Assembly: GCA_951799405.1 (NCBI GenBank)
Contig: OX637340.1
Location: 1,426,001-1,490,000 of the forward strand
From: Agapetus fuscipes
Lineage: Eukaryota; Arthropoda; Insecta; Trichoptera; Glossosomatidae
Length of the DNA: 64,000 nt
Direction of reading: 5' to 3'
Shown: positions 44,001 to 52,805 of the stretch, one piece after another
How positions within the stretch are numbered: the stretch's first letter is position 1
Layout of the letters: every line of letters starts with the position of its first letter
The notes under the pieces: generated by a model
The model's input: only the letters and a program-made list of their open reading frames with translations
Databases searched by the model: none
Told to the model about the DNA's origin: nothing
Program-made: the position numbers and the translations under genes

Positions 44001-45230
44001 ACTGCGCTACATCCACAGTCTGATGGAATGGTGGAAAGGATGAACCGTACCGTGGGGAGGTACTTAGCCAAAGTAGTGTCCAGCCATCAGCGGGACTGGG
44101 ACCGACATCTGCCTTTGTTCTTATTGGCTTACCGGTCGGCTGTTCAGGAAACGACGAAGATGACTCCCAGCAGCATACTGTTTGGGCGAGAAATGCGACT
44201 TCCTTGTGATCTCAAATTTGGCTGCAAACCAGGTGAAGACCTAGCCGGAGAAGACTATGTGACAGACCTTCGCAGGAGGCTGGATGACATCCATGATCAG
44301 GTCCGTATGAACATCGGGGAAGCCAGCGATCAAATGAAGGAGCGCTATGACACCAGAGCTGACAGCATGGGGTACAAAGCTGGTGGCTGGGTGTGGCTTT
44401 TTGACCCCAAGAGGCGCCAAGGATACTGTCCGAAACTTCAGCGTTCCTGGGACGGGCCGTACGAGATCTTGGAGCGCATCAACGATGTGGTCTACCGCAT
44501 AAAAAAGAGACCAAACGGAAAACCAAGGGTCGTGCACTACAATCGCCTCTCACCATACCTAGGCGATAATGATGACCAACCAGCCCAAAAAGTACGACAG
44601 TGCGTCGCATCCGAAAGATCACCAGCCTTTGAGACGTTTTGGGAGAACGCGAAGGCAGGGCAGAAGTTTCGCCATGGAGTGACCACAGAAGTCCACAAGG
44701 ACTTATTTGAGGTCACTAGGGACCACACACTGGCATGCAGTGTACCGGAAGATCTAGATATGTCTAGAGGAATTGCACGGGTCTTCCGATACAAATTCGG
44801 AGAACCGCAACCCTCGAGCAGCCCGCAAGGAAGAGCTCTGAGACTACCGAAGGGGCGTCAACAAGCATACTGCCTGGTTGTCCCGGATTCCAGCAACCTG
44901 GAAGATGACTACAAGGCATTGTGGGACGGCCTTGTTGAGCTGCGTGACTACATGCTGGAGGATCAGCAGGCGCGTCTGGCAATACCAAAGATGGGTGGCG
45001 GCCGCGCCAATCGAGATTGGCGGATAATCCGGAGTATGATTGAAGCAGTGTTCTCGGGAGTCGGCATCAGCGTCATGGTGTGCTGCGAGCAAGCGCAGCC
45101 GAGAGCCAGTGGGGAGAAATCCGTGGACTGCCACTTCTTCCTGACCACAGGGTGTCGACGTGGATCAGCATGCCCCTACCTACACAGAGTCAAGACTGTT
45201 CCGGGACGAAACAGTCTAGGTGGGGGGTAG
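40962..45230 (+). CDS. pol: Pol polyprotein (PR-RT-RNaseH-IN) with C-terminal macrodomain and CCCH finger
   Basis: The frame opens at 40962, after a stop at 40959-40961, and runs to 45230. Residue numbers count GTG 40968 as 1 (1420 residues); this GTG is not a real start, and expression most likely needs a -1 frameshift from gag. Protease: VDTGA, catalytic D64. RT: CVDYRLLN, then LDLKSGYWQ, then YLDD at 478-481. RNase H: DTDAS from D625. Integrase: HHCC zinc module from H858; D927, D987, E1023, with 35 residues between the last two; then GPY at 1163-1165. All key catalytic residues are present. Normal Gypsy Pol ends soon after the GPY/F or a chromodomain; this one continues ~230 residues with a macrodomain-like region and a zinc finger, listed separately. 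Pol should reverse-transcribe and integrate the element. Confidence 0.95.
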   Translation, partial: HQVSQASETQKTGCGKLERVNGKGQPLTRAGEALKSAATVATVRGKASSIFINGIIDGVTRELLVDTGATRTILRRDIVARGKQIAPTKWSLHTATGESAQVYGETIATFQIGSTTFDHRTLVANIEEDVILGMDILDRFGCSLNLKKGAIKIENEEVILQRRKELAARVILAKNTEVKGRSEMIVSARLDSSSTNDQICMIEPENMDNVNKGVMVARTVIRAQETIPVKIMNVNSYPVKMNEGFVLGRCERITSIVQQMTNMTCEGRKLSTQLETLVHDASQGLTEENRLRVRSLICRYQNIFEDSNGRLGRTKVVRHSIDTGEARPIKQAPRRLPFAKREEADKIIKDMSKDGIIEPSSSPWTSPVVLVKKKDGTTRFCVDYRLLNDVTKKDSYPLPRIDDTLDTLAGCTIFSTLDLKSGYWQVELDAKDKEKTAFSTGSGLWQFTVMPFGLCNAPATFERLMENVLRGLSWETCLVYLDDIIILGKDFNHQLRNLEQVFGRLQDAGLKLNPKKCNLFKKQVNYLGHIVSQRGVEVDPAKIKAVRDWPVLKDKHETRSFLGLCTYYRRFVPRFADIAKPLTKLTEENTRFHWSDSCAQAFEELKGRLTSAPILSYPRKDGKFILDTDASNVGIGGVLSQIQDGHETVLGYFSKVLSKPERNYCVTRRELLAVIKSVEHFRKYLYGRKFTLRTDHAALVWLLKFKNPEGQVARWIERLQEYDYDSEHRPGTLHRNADALSRRPCASDCKHCSRMEDKVAIVQRTTTEDEDWQDEKLAQDQLNDPDLKYVMEWARERERPTWEKLAPLSPTVKAYWAQWGSIVIEGGLLKRKIEKEDGTLRRKQTLVPRSRVPEILGLLHGGTSGGHLGVKKTLEKVKERFYWINCSEDVKDWCRKCVTCATANGPQRKRRAPMRQYNVGSPFERIAIDIAGPFPTTEKGNKYIMVVMDYFSKWVEAYSIPNQEAVTVTEVLVTEFISRFGVPLELHSDQGRNFEAAIFQQMCERLGIYKTRTTALHPQSDGMVERMNRTVGRYLAKVVSSHQRDWDRHLPLFLLAYRSAVQETTKMTPSSILFGREMRLPCDLKFGCKPGEDLAGEDYVTDLRRRLDDIHDQVRMNIGEASDQMKERYDTRADSMGYKAGGWVWLFDPKRRQGYCPKLQRSWDGPYEILERINDVVYRIKKRPNGKPRVVHYNRLSPYLGDNDDQPAQKVRQCVASERSPAFETFWENAKAGQKFRHGVTTEVHKDLFEVTRDHTLACSVPEDLDMSRGIARVFRYKFGEPQPSSSPQGRALRLPKGRQQAYCLVVPDSSNLEDDYKALWDGLVELRDYMLEDQQARLAIPKMGGGRANRDWRIIRSMIEAVFSGVGISVMVCCEQAQPRASGEKSVDCHFFLTTGCRRGSACPYLHRVKTVPGRNSLGGG
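41004..41013 (+). promoter_or_regulatory. Candidate -1 ribosomal frameshift site at the gag stop
   Basis: G GAA AAC TAG: the heptamer GGAAAAC (41004-41010) is directly followed by the gag stop. Slipping one base back puts ribosomes in the pol frame. The frames overlap only at 40962-41013 and pol has no ATG there, so a frameshift is needed somewhere in these 52 nt. The heptamer is a relaxed version of the X XXY YYZ pattern (first triplet GGA), comparable with the known retroviral G GAU UUA type. I did not resolve a downstream pseudoknot. Confidence 0.55.
44673..45107 (+). other. Macrodomain-like region within Pol (TARG1/OARD1-like)
   Basis: Pol residues ~1236-1380. Features typical of the TARG1/OARD1 branch of macrodomains: KDLF at 1244-1247; then D1252, L1255-A1256-C1257, D1262, M1265, GIA at 1268-1270, and KFG at 1276-1278; then AIPKMGGG at 1338-1345, W1351 and a final hydrophobic strand. 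In TARG1, from memory, catalysis uses a lysine and an aspartate; in my by-eye alignment these positions are P and A. The domain might therefore bind ADP-ribose without cleaving it. Homology is inferred from pattern only. Confidence 0.7.
45129..45185 (+). other. CCCH zinc finger at the Pol C-terminus
   Basis: C1388-X7-C1396-X5-C1402-X3-H1406, with aromatic residues (CHFFLTTGC, CPYLH), matching the CX7-8CX5CX3H CCCH class that usually binds RNA. Only 14 residues remain to the pol stop. It lies directly after the macrodomain-like region, a pairing reminiscent of ADP-ribosylation proteins. Confidence 0.75.
45219..45230 (+). promoter_or_regulatory. Polypurine tract overlapping the end of pol
   Basis: AGGTGGGGGGTAG lies flush against the 3' LTR (45231), where the plus-strand primer is expected. 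It is also coding: the last Pol residues are LGGG and the stop TAG is the last triplet before the LTR. Confidence 0.75.
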
Positions 45231-45706
45231 TGTTATGTAAATATAAATATTGAAATAAGTATGGGTTGTTATAGTTATAAGAGTCCTCATAGGTATAGGT
45301 TGGTAGGATCGATAATTGTGTATAAGTGTAGAATTCTCTAGGCTAAGTAGGTACTTGTTATAATTATAGGAATTCTGTATTACATTTGTAGGTAGGATTT
45401 TGGTTGTATCTCTAGGTAGTACGTGAAGCGTCGAGAAGTAATAATTACTCTGGAACCGTCTAGCAACTTTGGTTCTAGATCATACTGCTCTACAGAGTAT
45501 AAAGGTGCGAATGGCCTGCAGAGCGGGCCAGTATCATAGCGACTAACAAACACATCGAAGCCATCTGATCAGTGAACCGAAACCAAGTAGAATAATCGAG
45601 AAAGTAGTGTGAAAATAAATATTGTAACAGTGTAAAATAAATAAGTTTTAAAGGAGACCTGTGTATTTTTAATTTGGAAAGACAATTGAACCCTAATTTC
45701 GTAACA
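45231..45706 (+). repeat. 3' LTR of the Gypsy-type element
   Basis: 476 bp, the same as the 5' LTR except at two positions by my reading (AGTT/TGTT near base 37, and AGG/TGG near base 71). It ends GTAACA and is followed by the target duplication TTAT. Confidence 0.95.
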
Positions 45707-45710
45707 TTAT

Positions 45711-46509
45711 AATCTTAAAGCAAATATTTTTTTTTTTCAAACGAAGAGCGAATATTTTTTTAGTCTTGAGTCTCGACGTAAAGAAAATCCTGTATCTAAT
45801 TATGTTGAAAAAGACATGTTTCTTTTGAATATATAAATATATTTATACATATATAAATGTATTTTAATCCCAGAACTACGTATTAGATCTCACAAGGTAA
45901 AAATTACGCAGTCTTAAAAATGGTGTGCTAAATTGCAATTCAAATAGTTTTAAATGTATTTTTTATCGCAAAATGCATTTTAAAATATTACGAGAAAGGT
46001 GGGAATGTAAATTTGTGCATTAAAAAGATGCAAAAATTTCCGTGTCTTTTACATTGCACTGGCATCAAAGAGAGATGAAAACAAAATTAAAAAAAAAGGT
46101 AGTTTTCGTGACACTCTTGACAAATGTTCAACTTGTGCCAGGGCTCGGTGACGATTCAGAATCCTCTAAAATAAAGCAAATGAAGAGCTTTGGCTGCAGG
46201 TGGAATATGCAAGTATACGTATACAAGTACGGCTGTATTTCGACGAAAACTCCACCAATTAATTTTGCAGGATTTTTTGCGCGGTGGTAAACACCATTGC
46301 ATGAAAATAATTAGGCAAAAAAACTAAATCGCGAAACAACAAAAAAAAGAAAAGCGGCGGGAACAAACACGAGCGCCCGCGGGACAAAAACGAAAAACCG
46401 TCGCCTGCACTGCTGCAAGTGGGAAATAATATTTTTAGTATGACAAGGTGAACCGGCAAGCGATGGCTTTTAAAAAAAAATGAAGCTACATAACAATTTG
46501 TTTCAACAT
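45711..46509. other. Unassigned
   Basis: AT-rich; a GC-richer patch at 46360-46430 (GAGCGCCCGCGGGAC). Nothing else recognised. Confidence 0.4.
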
Positions 46510-46726
46510 TATTATTCTTTACTTGATTATGTATGGAGTGATCAGATTGAGGAGATAGTGAAAGAATGGAATATACAAAGCGAGCGTAAAAGAAGAAAAT
46601 GCATGAAAAATGTGTTGGGTATGAGTTAATTGAAAGAGGTATGTGAGGATAGGAAGAGATTGAAGCAGCTCTGTAGAGGTCATCCTTAGCGGGATGGCGA
46701 CAGAGTTACAGTTACAGTATTACTTT
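46510..46726 (+). mobile_element. RTE-like 3' end (family D)
   Basis: Shares GTATGGAGTGATCAGATTGA, AAAAGAAGAAAATGCATGAA and GAAAGAGGTATGTGAGGATA with the other D copies and ends in GTTACAGTTACAGTATTA. Coding potential is degraded. Confidence 0.7.
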
Positions 46727-47140
46727 TTGATCAGATTATTTTAATAATTTCATAGAAAAATCAAAACGCATGAAAGAGAATGCAGCTTCAAATTTCATGT
46801 CGATTAAAAAATAACATTTAATTTGAAATAAACATTTAAATCAGCTACTCGTTGAACGTAATAAAATGTTTAATGGAATTGTTTTACATTTTATTTTCAC
46901 TATTTGTTTTATAATGATTGCGTATCATATTGAGTAGTATTGGCAATTCGTGACTGCAGTTTTTACACAGAAATAAGGCGTCCTCAGGACTATAAAAGAG
47001 ACAAACTTTTGTTGGTGAGATGGACATGTTTTTTGAGATGTGTCTTTAGATCTTTTTTCGGAAAATAATACGTGAAAACGTACAAAAATATGCTCTTAAG
47101 GAATACTGTCCTTTTAACACTAATAATAATAATAACAGTT

Positions 47141-47394
47141 CCTTGACTTATAGGTTGTTATGCGGCTGACCACCCATAATATAAAAATTGGTTCACTTTG
47201 CCAATGTCACCCCTGTTTCAGGGAAGGACGGCAAGAGTTGCAAGGCTTATGTTCATTTGAGATTGGGTTTTTATATTGTAGGTCCACATGCGGCATGTGT
47301 TAGCGCGAAATTATACATATCTGCTTGTGGGAATGCATTTAGTATAAATCTTAAATGATATATATCTTTGCAGCTTAGATTAGATTAGATTAGA
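47141..47394 (+). repeat. Family C repeat, full-length
   Basis: CCTTGACTTATAGGTTGTTA to a clean (GATTA)n tail, AGATTAGATTAGATTAGA. The 3' end of the L2-like LINE follows directly, so that LINE may have inserted into or next to this tail. Confidence 0.85.
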
Positions 47395-48360
47395 CAGGCT
47401 GATTTATTTTAAATTACACATGATAAGAGAGCGCCGTTTTTGTGTGTGTCACACCTCAAGGGCCCTCTCCGATCATGGATAAGACTTTCTAAACAAGTGT
47501 GCCTTGAGTGCTCCTCGAAATACACCCACAGATTTGGAGTTCTTCACTCCGGGTGGCAGTCTGTTCCACTCCACCGGCCCCGCAACACGGAAAGCGCGGT
47601 CTCCGAAGTTTGTACGAATCTGACGGCGCGGCTGAACCAAATTGACTACTCCATCACCCGCAGATCTGAGTGTCTGCCTCCTAACACCCATTTCAACAGG
47701 TGAAATCATATCAGCCAGATAAGGTGGGGCCAAGCCATTGATGGCTTTATATACCATTAAACAAACACGGAAGACCACCCTCTCCGGGAAACGAAGCCAA
47801 TGAAGTTTTTTTAACAGCGGGGTGATGTGAGCGAATTTGGGAATCCCGAATATGAGTCTTGCTGCCGAATTCAACACAGATTGAAAGCGATTAAACTGTT
47901 TCTTCGGCTGACCACTATAAAGCGTCGAGCAATAGTCAATCCGAGACATCACAAACGCACTCACCAGGGTCTTAACCGCATCTGACGGTAGACATTTTCT
48001 TATTGCCTTTATTTGGCGAAGCGAAAAAAAAGAAGAAGCTATTGTGGCATCTATTTGCCTATCCAGTGTCAGGTTACGATCTAGTAAGACTCCTAGAAGT
48101 CTTACCGAATCAGAAGGCTGGATTAGCTTACCTCCTATGGAGAGTGGTACTCTATTCACCAGAAGGTGGTCACGCCTCGATGTGGCTGCCCAGAGTATCT
48201 CCGTCTTATCCATGTTTAAGATTAGGCCATTGTTCCTCATCCACCCACCGACCTCCGCGATACACCCAGAGACCCTGCAACTGAGGTCCTCAGCCATGTC
48301 TGGCCGAGAATGAGAGTATATTTGCCAGTCATCTGCATATGAGTGTGCGATGAGGCAAAC
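47395..48360 (-). mobile_element. Severely 5'-truncated L2-like LINE, second subfamily
   Basis: Minus strand, ~965 bp. It begins inside the RT palm (SYADDWQIYSHS) and ends at a 3' UTR (47395-47472) containing GGTGTGACACACACAAAAAC and GGCGCTC. This 3' end closely matches the tail of SINE-A. It abuts the (GATTA)n tail of a family C repeat on its left. Confidence 0.85.
47473..48360 (-). pseudogene. C-terminal half of an L2-like reverse transcriptase
   Basis: Open from ~48360; 274 residues from the first ATG at 48297. Upstream of that ATG the frame still reads the catalytic YADD. Downstream motifs: NMDKTEILW, LLGVLLDRNLTLDRQI, SRIDYCSTLYSGQP, LNSAARLIFGIPK, FGDRAFRVAGPVEWNRLPP, LKAHLF. It keeps the tryptophan that is a stop in the copy at 34.8 kb. 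It cannot be functional because most of the RT is missing. Confidence 0.88.
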
Positions 48361-49749
48361 TAATATATTTTGTACTAAAAAAAAACTCTTAAGAATTTTT
48401 CCAGTTGATTTTGAACATCACATTATATTTACTCTGCTTTTTAAAGTTGAAAAATCGACATTTAATGTCACTTCATGAAGTAAATCAGTTAATTAGTGTA
48501 AAAAAAACAAGCTTAATCACAATATTTTCCATATTTGATCCAAGCACAAACTTATCCATCATAAAAAATGTTTTTAGAACCAAAACTTTCAGCACAATGG
48601 TCAATTGAACGTGTATTTTAGCGTTAAAAAAAAGGCAAACTTCTCACCTCTGGTTTTCAGGCTGCGGGTGTAGATGGCTGTAGTTTTTAATGGAGGTCGC
48701 GGCTGTGCGATTGCAGTTTTGGTATTTATACAGCGCCACCCCCGTCCCCAAACCAGGCGGCAAAAGCAAGCCCCGACAGTAGTCGGAATGACACGGCGTA
48801 GTCTAATTGAAAAAATTTCCCGTCTGGTTAACTCACGAGCTGAAACCCTAGTATAAAATTTTACGTTTTTCCTATACAAAAGCCTTAAAATAAAATTTCT
48901 ATCTAAACTTAAACAGCGCTTTGTGGGAGTATTTTAGTTTCTGTACATTTTTTTGGCAGACTTGTTTTAGCGTAGAGTTTTATACTTGGAGTACATGTGA
49001 ATAATTATGCCCAAAATATAGCGCGAATCCGACTCAAAAACACTGCAAGCTATGAACAAGCGCACGCGGATTTTAACTATCGATGCTTCCCAGTAATTAA
49101 GTTGAAATTCTGACGACAAGAGTTGTTTTAAATTTGAGCCTTCCAAATATTTTATGTACTCCAATAATTTGGATTTTTTATTGAATGAAAATATTTGGGA
49201 ATACTGTTTTCTCTGTCAATCAATTACTATTTGTGTAAAAAATATTTCACGCTTTAGATTATTTATACACGAATTTGATGTGAAAATCAAATTAATGCAG
49301 ATAAAGGTGGTGATGTGCCACCCTTAGATATTTTGGCTACCTTGGATATTTCTTATTTAAAAATGCGGTGGTATCCAGTAAACATTTCTGCGAAACGAGT
49401 TTTATTTATTCAATGTTATCTCTCTATCGGTTTAGACTTTCACAATAAATCTTCCCTGCTACTTGCAAATGCAGTAATCGACATTTTGAGATGTTAACTT
49501 TTTTGCAAAAACAGCTTCTCCTGGGCTTACTATAAATATAAAAAAATAATTCCCATGTATGTTTTTATTAGAACTATGTGTTTTATTTGAGAAAAAACGC
49601 AGTACTAACACACAGGATCTGCAGCATTCGTTTATCTCCAAACTGTCATTTGCAAGTACTGCGTTTGCAATTAGCAGGGCAGAAATGTAGTGGATCAGTC
49701 AGAGTTTGGATATTGTTTTTTAAGATTTTTTAAAAAATTTTGTTTTTAA
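48361..49749. other. Unassigned
   Basis: A GC-richer patch at 48690-48850 (CAGCGCCACCCCCGTCCCCA) is single-copy in the window. No exon could be supported. Confidence 0.4.
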
Positions 49750-49889
49750 AATTTGGGTTTTTATATTGTAGGTCCACATGCGGCATGTGTTAGCGCGAAA
49801 TTATACATATCTGCTTGTGGGAATGCATTAAATATAAAACTTAAATGATATATATCTTTGCAGCTTAGATTAGATTAGATTAGATTAGA
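49750..49889 (+). repeat. Family C repeat, 3' half
   Basis: ATTTGGGTTTTTATATTGTA, GGTCCACATGCGGCATGTGT and a pure (GATTA)n tail. Very close to the copy at 47.1-47.4 kb, so both are probably young. Confidence 0.8.
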
Positions 49890-50853
49890 AGTACAAAAAA
49901 CATTGACTTAACAATCAATTTTTTCGAGCTGTGTAGCCGTGGTCTGGTTGATTCTTTCCGGACAGTTTCGATAGGCATTATCAGCGGTCGGCCAGTCGCT
50001 GTGATCTTCTTACAGGATCTGGTGTTCTGGAAAAAACGCTGGCCTTTGAATTAGTGCCATTGCTGTACGAGGACTCAGATTACTACACAGCCCGAAAAAA
50101 GTGATTGTTATGTCAAAAAAAAACCGGCCCGGAATGCTTCAATGTACAACAAAAAAATAAAGTTCAAAACCTCGAATTGTTGATTCTCAGCGTAATAATT
50201 TGACAGAAAAGTACATCGCACTACGTTGCTAATTACTATATCCAATGAATGTTTGATAAGGAAATGAAAATGTATGAAAACATAAACAAAAAAAACAGAC
50301 CCATCTTAATTTATGAGAGCTCACCACATTCCGCATCACGGAATATTTGTGTCACCGTATTTTACGTAAAACTGAGATGAAAAAGAAACAGGAATCGTCT
50401 GTTTGGTCACCAGGGAAATCTGTCGCATTGCATTCGCGAACTTTGGAAACTAACCATTTTCCTCTGGCGGGGTTTTAGTGAACGTCAGGTGCGAACGCCA
50501 TCCCAGTGTTTACATTTCGTTTGCCAAAATAGAAAACTGACGATGTTGAAAAATGGGCGAACTTTTTGACTTGGCGCTGGTTTTCCGCCGCTCCGAGCGT
50601 GAAAACAAAGTCATCCATTAATTTTGAACAGAGAGCTTTGCGGGTAATTGACCAACTTCCTAATGAACGAAGCGGTTATGTTTAATCGATTACTTTTATA
50701 TTGAAGTTATCATGCTTTTAAATTTGAAGTAGGAGGATTTTTTCTCAATCTGTTATTTACGAGTATGAATTACGGGTTGATCTTTTTAATATTTTGAATC
50801 GTTAGATAACGTATCAAAAATCATCATTGTAGTTAAGCTTGTAGATTTAATGC
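49890..50853. other. Unassigned, candidate conserved noncoding patch
   Basis: 50330-50640 has balanced composition and CpG (GGTGCGAACGCCATCCCAGT, GCCGCTCCGAGCGTG) with no repeat match in the window and no open frame across it. Confidence 0.35.
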
Positions 50854-50861
50854 GTACCTAC

Positions 50862-51094
50862 TAGTGGCGAAGGGTGGCATACAAGCCGATTCCCAACGGT
50901 TTCCCGTTTAAAATGAGGCAAAAATAATAATAAAGTAGACAGCATGGTTTCAATGGGGAAAAAGTACGTATTGTTTCTTTAGTTTTAAATGTAAGTATAC
51001 TTTTAGTTTGTGCCTATATTTTTTAACTACTTTGTTACATCATTTTAAAAGGCAAACCGTTGGGAACCGGCTTGTATGGCATCCTTCGCCACTG
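50862..51094 (-). mobile_element. hAT-type MITE with perfect 8 bp target duplication
   Basis: 233 bp, same family as 8.9 kb in the opposite orientation (ATGGTTTCAATGGGGAAAAA inside). Flanks GTACCTAC at 50854-50861 and 51095-51102. Confidence 0.93.
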
Positions 51095-51102
51095 GTACCT
51101 AC

Positions 51103-52311
51103 ATATTTTAATCAGGTTTCAAATTCAGATGATTTATTTCATCGTGTGTGTTTTTAAATTATTTTGAGAAGAGAAATTTAATTCACCAACCTTTTTTTGC
51201 CTAAACTGCACAAGCAACATTATCAACTATTAGTTTATGAATTTTTAAATTGAAATAAATCATTGATCAATAATTTATTCAGTGACATCTGTTCAAATAT
51301 AGTCAAAATTATCATCAATAGACACAACGGGACTCGAAATGAGTCTATTTCAAACACGGCAATTTGTTCGCCACGGCCTTATCTGCTCGACCATGCCGTC
51401 GGAAAGCATTATTATTTAAAGAGATTAAAACAATGCCTGTATTTGTACTTTTAAGCAGAGTATCATGTACAAAAGATATCGTGCTACACCATCTATAGTG
51501 CTTAGTTATGAGTGCATGACTCACGAACTGAAAACAAACTTGGATTCAAACAAACTGCAACTTAAATTACCGCTAATTTATGTGTTTTTAATGAGCATAG
51601 TGTGCAGCTTAAGCCCCTGAAGTTTCCGAAATCTCTGATGATAATTTCTCGAGTATATGCGTTTACGTGGGTGACAAAAGATCATAGTGTGATGACAAGG
51701 AGTGTTTGTCCTGCACTTGGTCTTATACTGGGTGTGTTCACAACGTTTCAAGACTCTTTTTCTTCAGATTTTTATTGGCATGTGCTCTTTTATTCTCAGA
51801 GTTTTCCTTCAGATGTGGATGTCAATCTGGTCCTCCATTATAAATGGGTCAGCTACCTGTAATCTCATCTGCTACTATTCTTCTCTTGTGATTTGGAATT
51901 CCTTTCCCAATATGATTTCTCTTGAATCAAAGATGGAAGATTATTTTTTGATTTTTGCTCATTACGCTGATTATGCTGTGAGATCTAATCCTTGAGCATT
52001 AATATAAATCGAGACTTCGTCAAATCTGCAAAAGAGGCGTGCGAGGGCGCATTATATACGTAGCTACGAACAGCACCATTTTATGTCCATTTCAATCGTC
52101 CAGTGAAACTATTCTACTTTACAAATCTCACCCTTGAAAGCTTGATTAGTTCGCAGGAATAAACAAAACAGAAAATGAAATTAATTTGGCTTGATTACTG
52201 CGGTTTAACAAACTTTGATGAGGCCTTATTATAGCAGGAAGACTTAAAAACCACAAAGAAAATGCCAAGATCGTTTTGTGCATGCTTTTAAACAAATTCT
52301 GTGCAGTGTTT
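51103..52311. other. Unassigned
   Basis: Overlapping frames at 51602-51995 are hydrophobic and resemble nothing I know. Confidence 0.4.
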
Positions 52312-52805
52312 CTGTCCGTTGTTCAGTGGTAACACTTTGGACTCTGAATTGTGAAGGTTGTGGGTTCGATTCCCGACGGAGCACAAAAAATATACATTTG
52401 TGTTTTCAAATTTGCTCTTCGCTGGGTTGAAAAATTCATGAACCTTTACCAATGACCGGTCACCAAAGGTCCATCCAGCATTACAGCAACTGGGTCTTGC
52501 TTGAGAATTGGCGCTTTGTATCGACGACGATCAAGCCCGTAAAAAGGTCGATAGCTCAATTGGTAGAATGCTTGCATTCCATGCCAAGAGCAAGGGTTCA
52601 ATCTCAAGGTTTACCCAGCCTTCACAAGAAATGAGAAACAGCCCCCCCGGGAGCTGAGAAACCCACACTTCAACTGAAAGTGCTTGGTGCGAGGCCGGCC
52701 CCCTTACCTGTAAAAATAAATAGGTCCCGGATCACCACATGCGACCCCTTCGGGGATAACTCAGTCAAGAAGTTACACTATATGTGTAGCTTAGTTGCAG
52801 TTGCA
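52312..52805 (+). mobile_element. SINE A-B dimer
   Basis: SINE-A at 52312-52540 (GTTCAGTGGTAACAC head, GGGTTCGATTCCCGACGGAG B box) fused to SINE-B at 52546-52805 (GGTCGATAGCTCAATTGGTA head, tail GATAACTCAGTCAAGAAGTT then ATATGTGTAGCTTAGTTGC). The junction and the internal B deletion are shared with the dimer at 4.1-4.6 kb. Confidence 0.88.

Larger units (their letters stand above)
38539..45706 (+). mobile_element. Complete Gypsy-type (Metaviridae-like) LTR retrotransposon, apparently young
   Basis: A 7168 bp element with two 476 bp LTRs, TG...CA ends and a 4 bp target duplication TTAT (38535-38538 and 45707-45710). By eye the LTRs differ at only two positions, both in the first 75 bp. Order: LTR, primer site, 673 bp leader, gag, pol (-1 frame), purine tract, LTR. 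Pol order PR-RT-RNaseH-IN is that of the Gypsy group. Both ORFs are uninterrupted, so the copy may be competent or only recently inactivated. No envelope-like ORF exists: the pol stop codon touches the 3' LTR. Pol ends in an unusual macrodomain plus CCCH finger. I could not assign a named clade. Confidence 0.97.

Noticed and set aside
44673..45230. Envelope gene or chromodomain at the end of the Gypsy-type element
   Set aside because: The extra sequence is in frame with pol, has no signal peptide or membrane segment, and does not show the aromatic cage pattern of a chromodomain; the macrodomain pattern fits better.
52546..52620. tRNA genes at SINE heads
   Set aside because: A and B boxes are present at this and the other SINE-A/SINE-B heads, but the acceptor stems do not close and each continues into a SINE body, so they are pol III promoters of SINEs, not tRNA genes.
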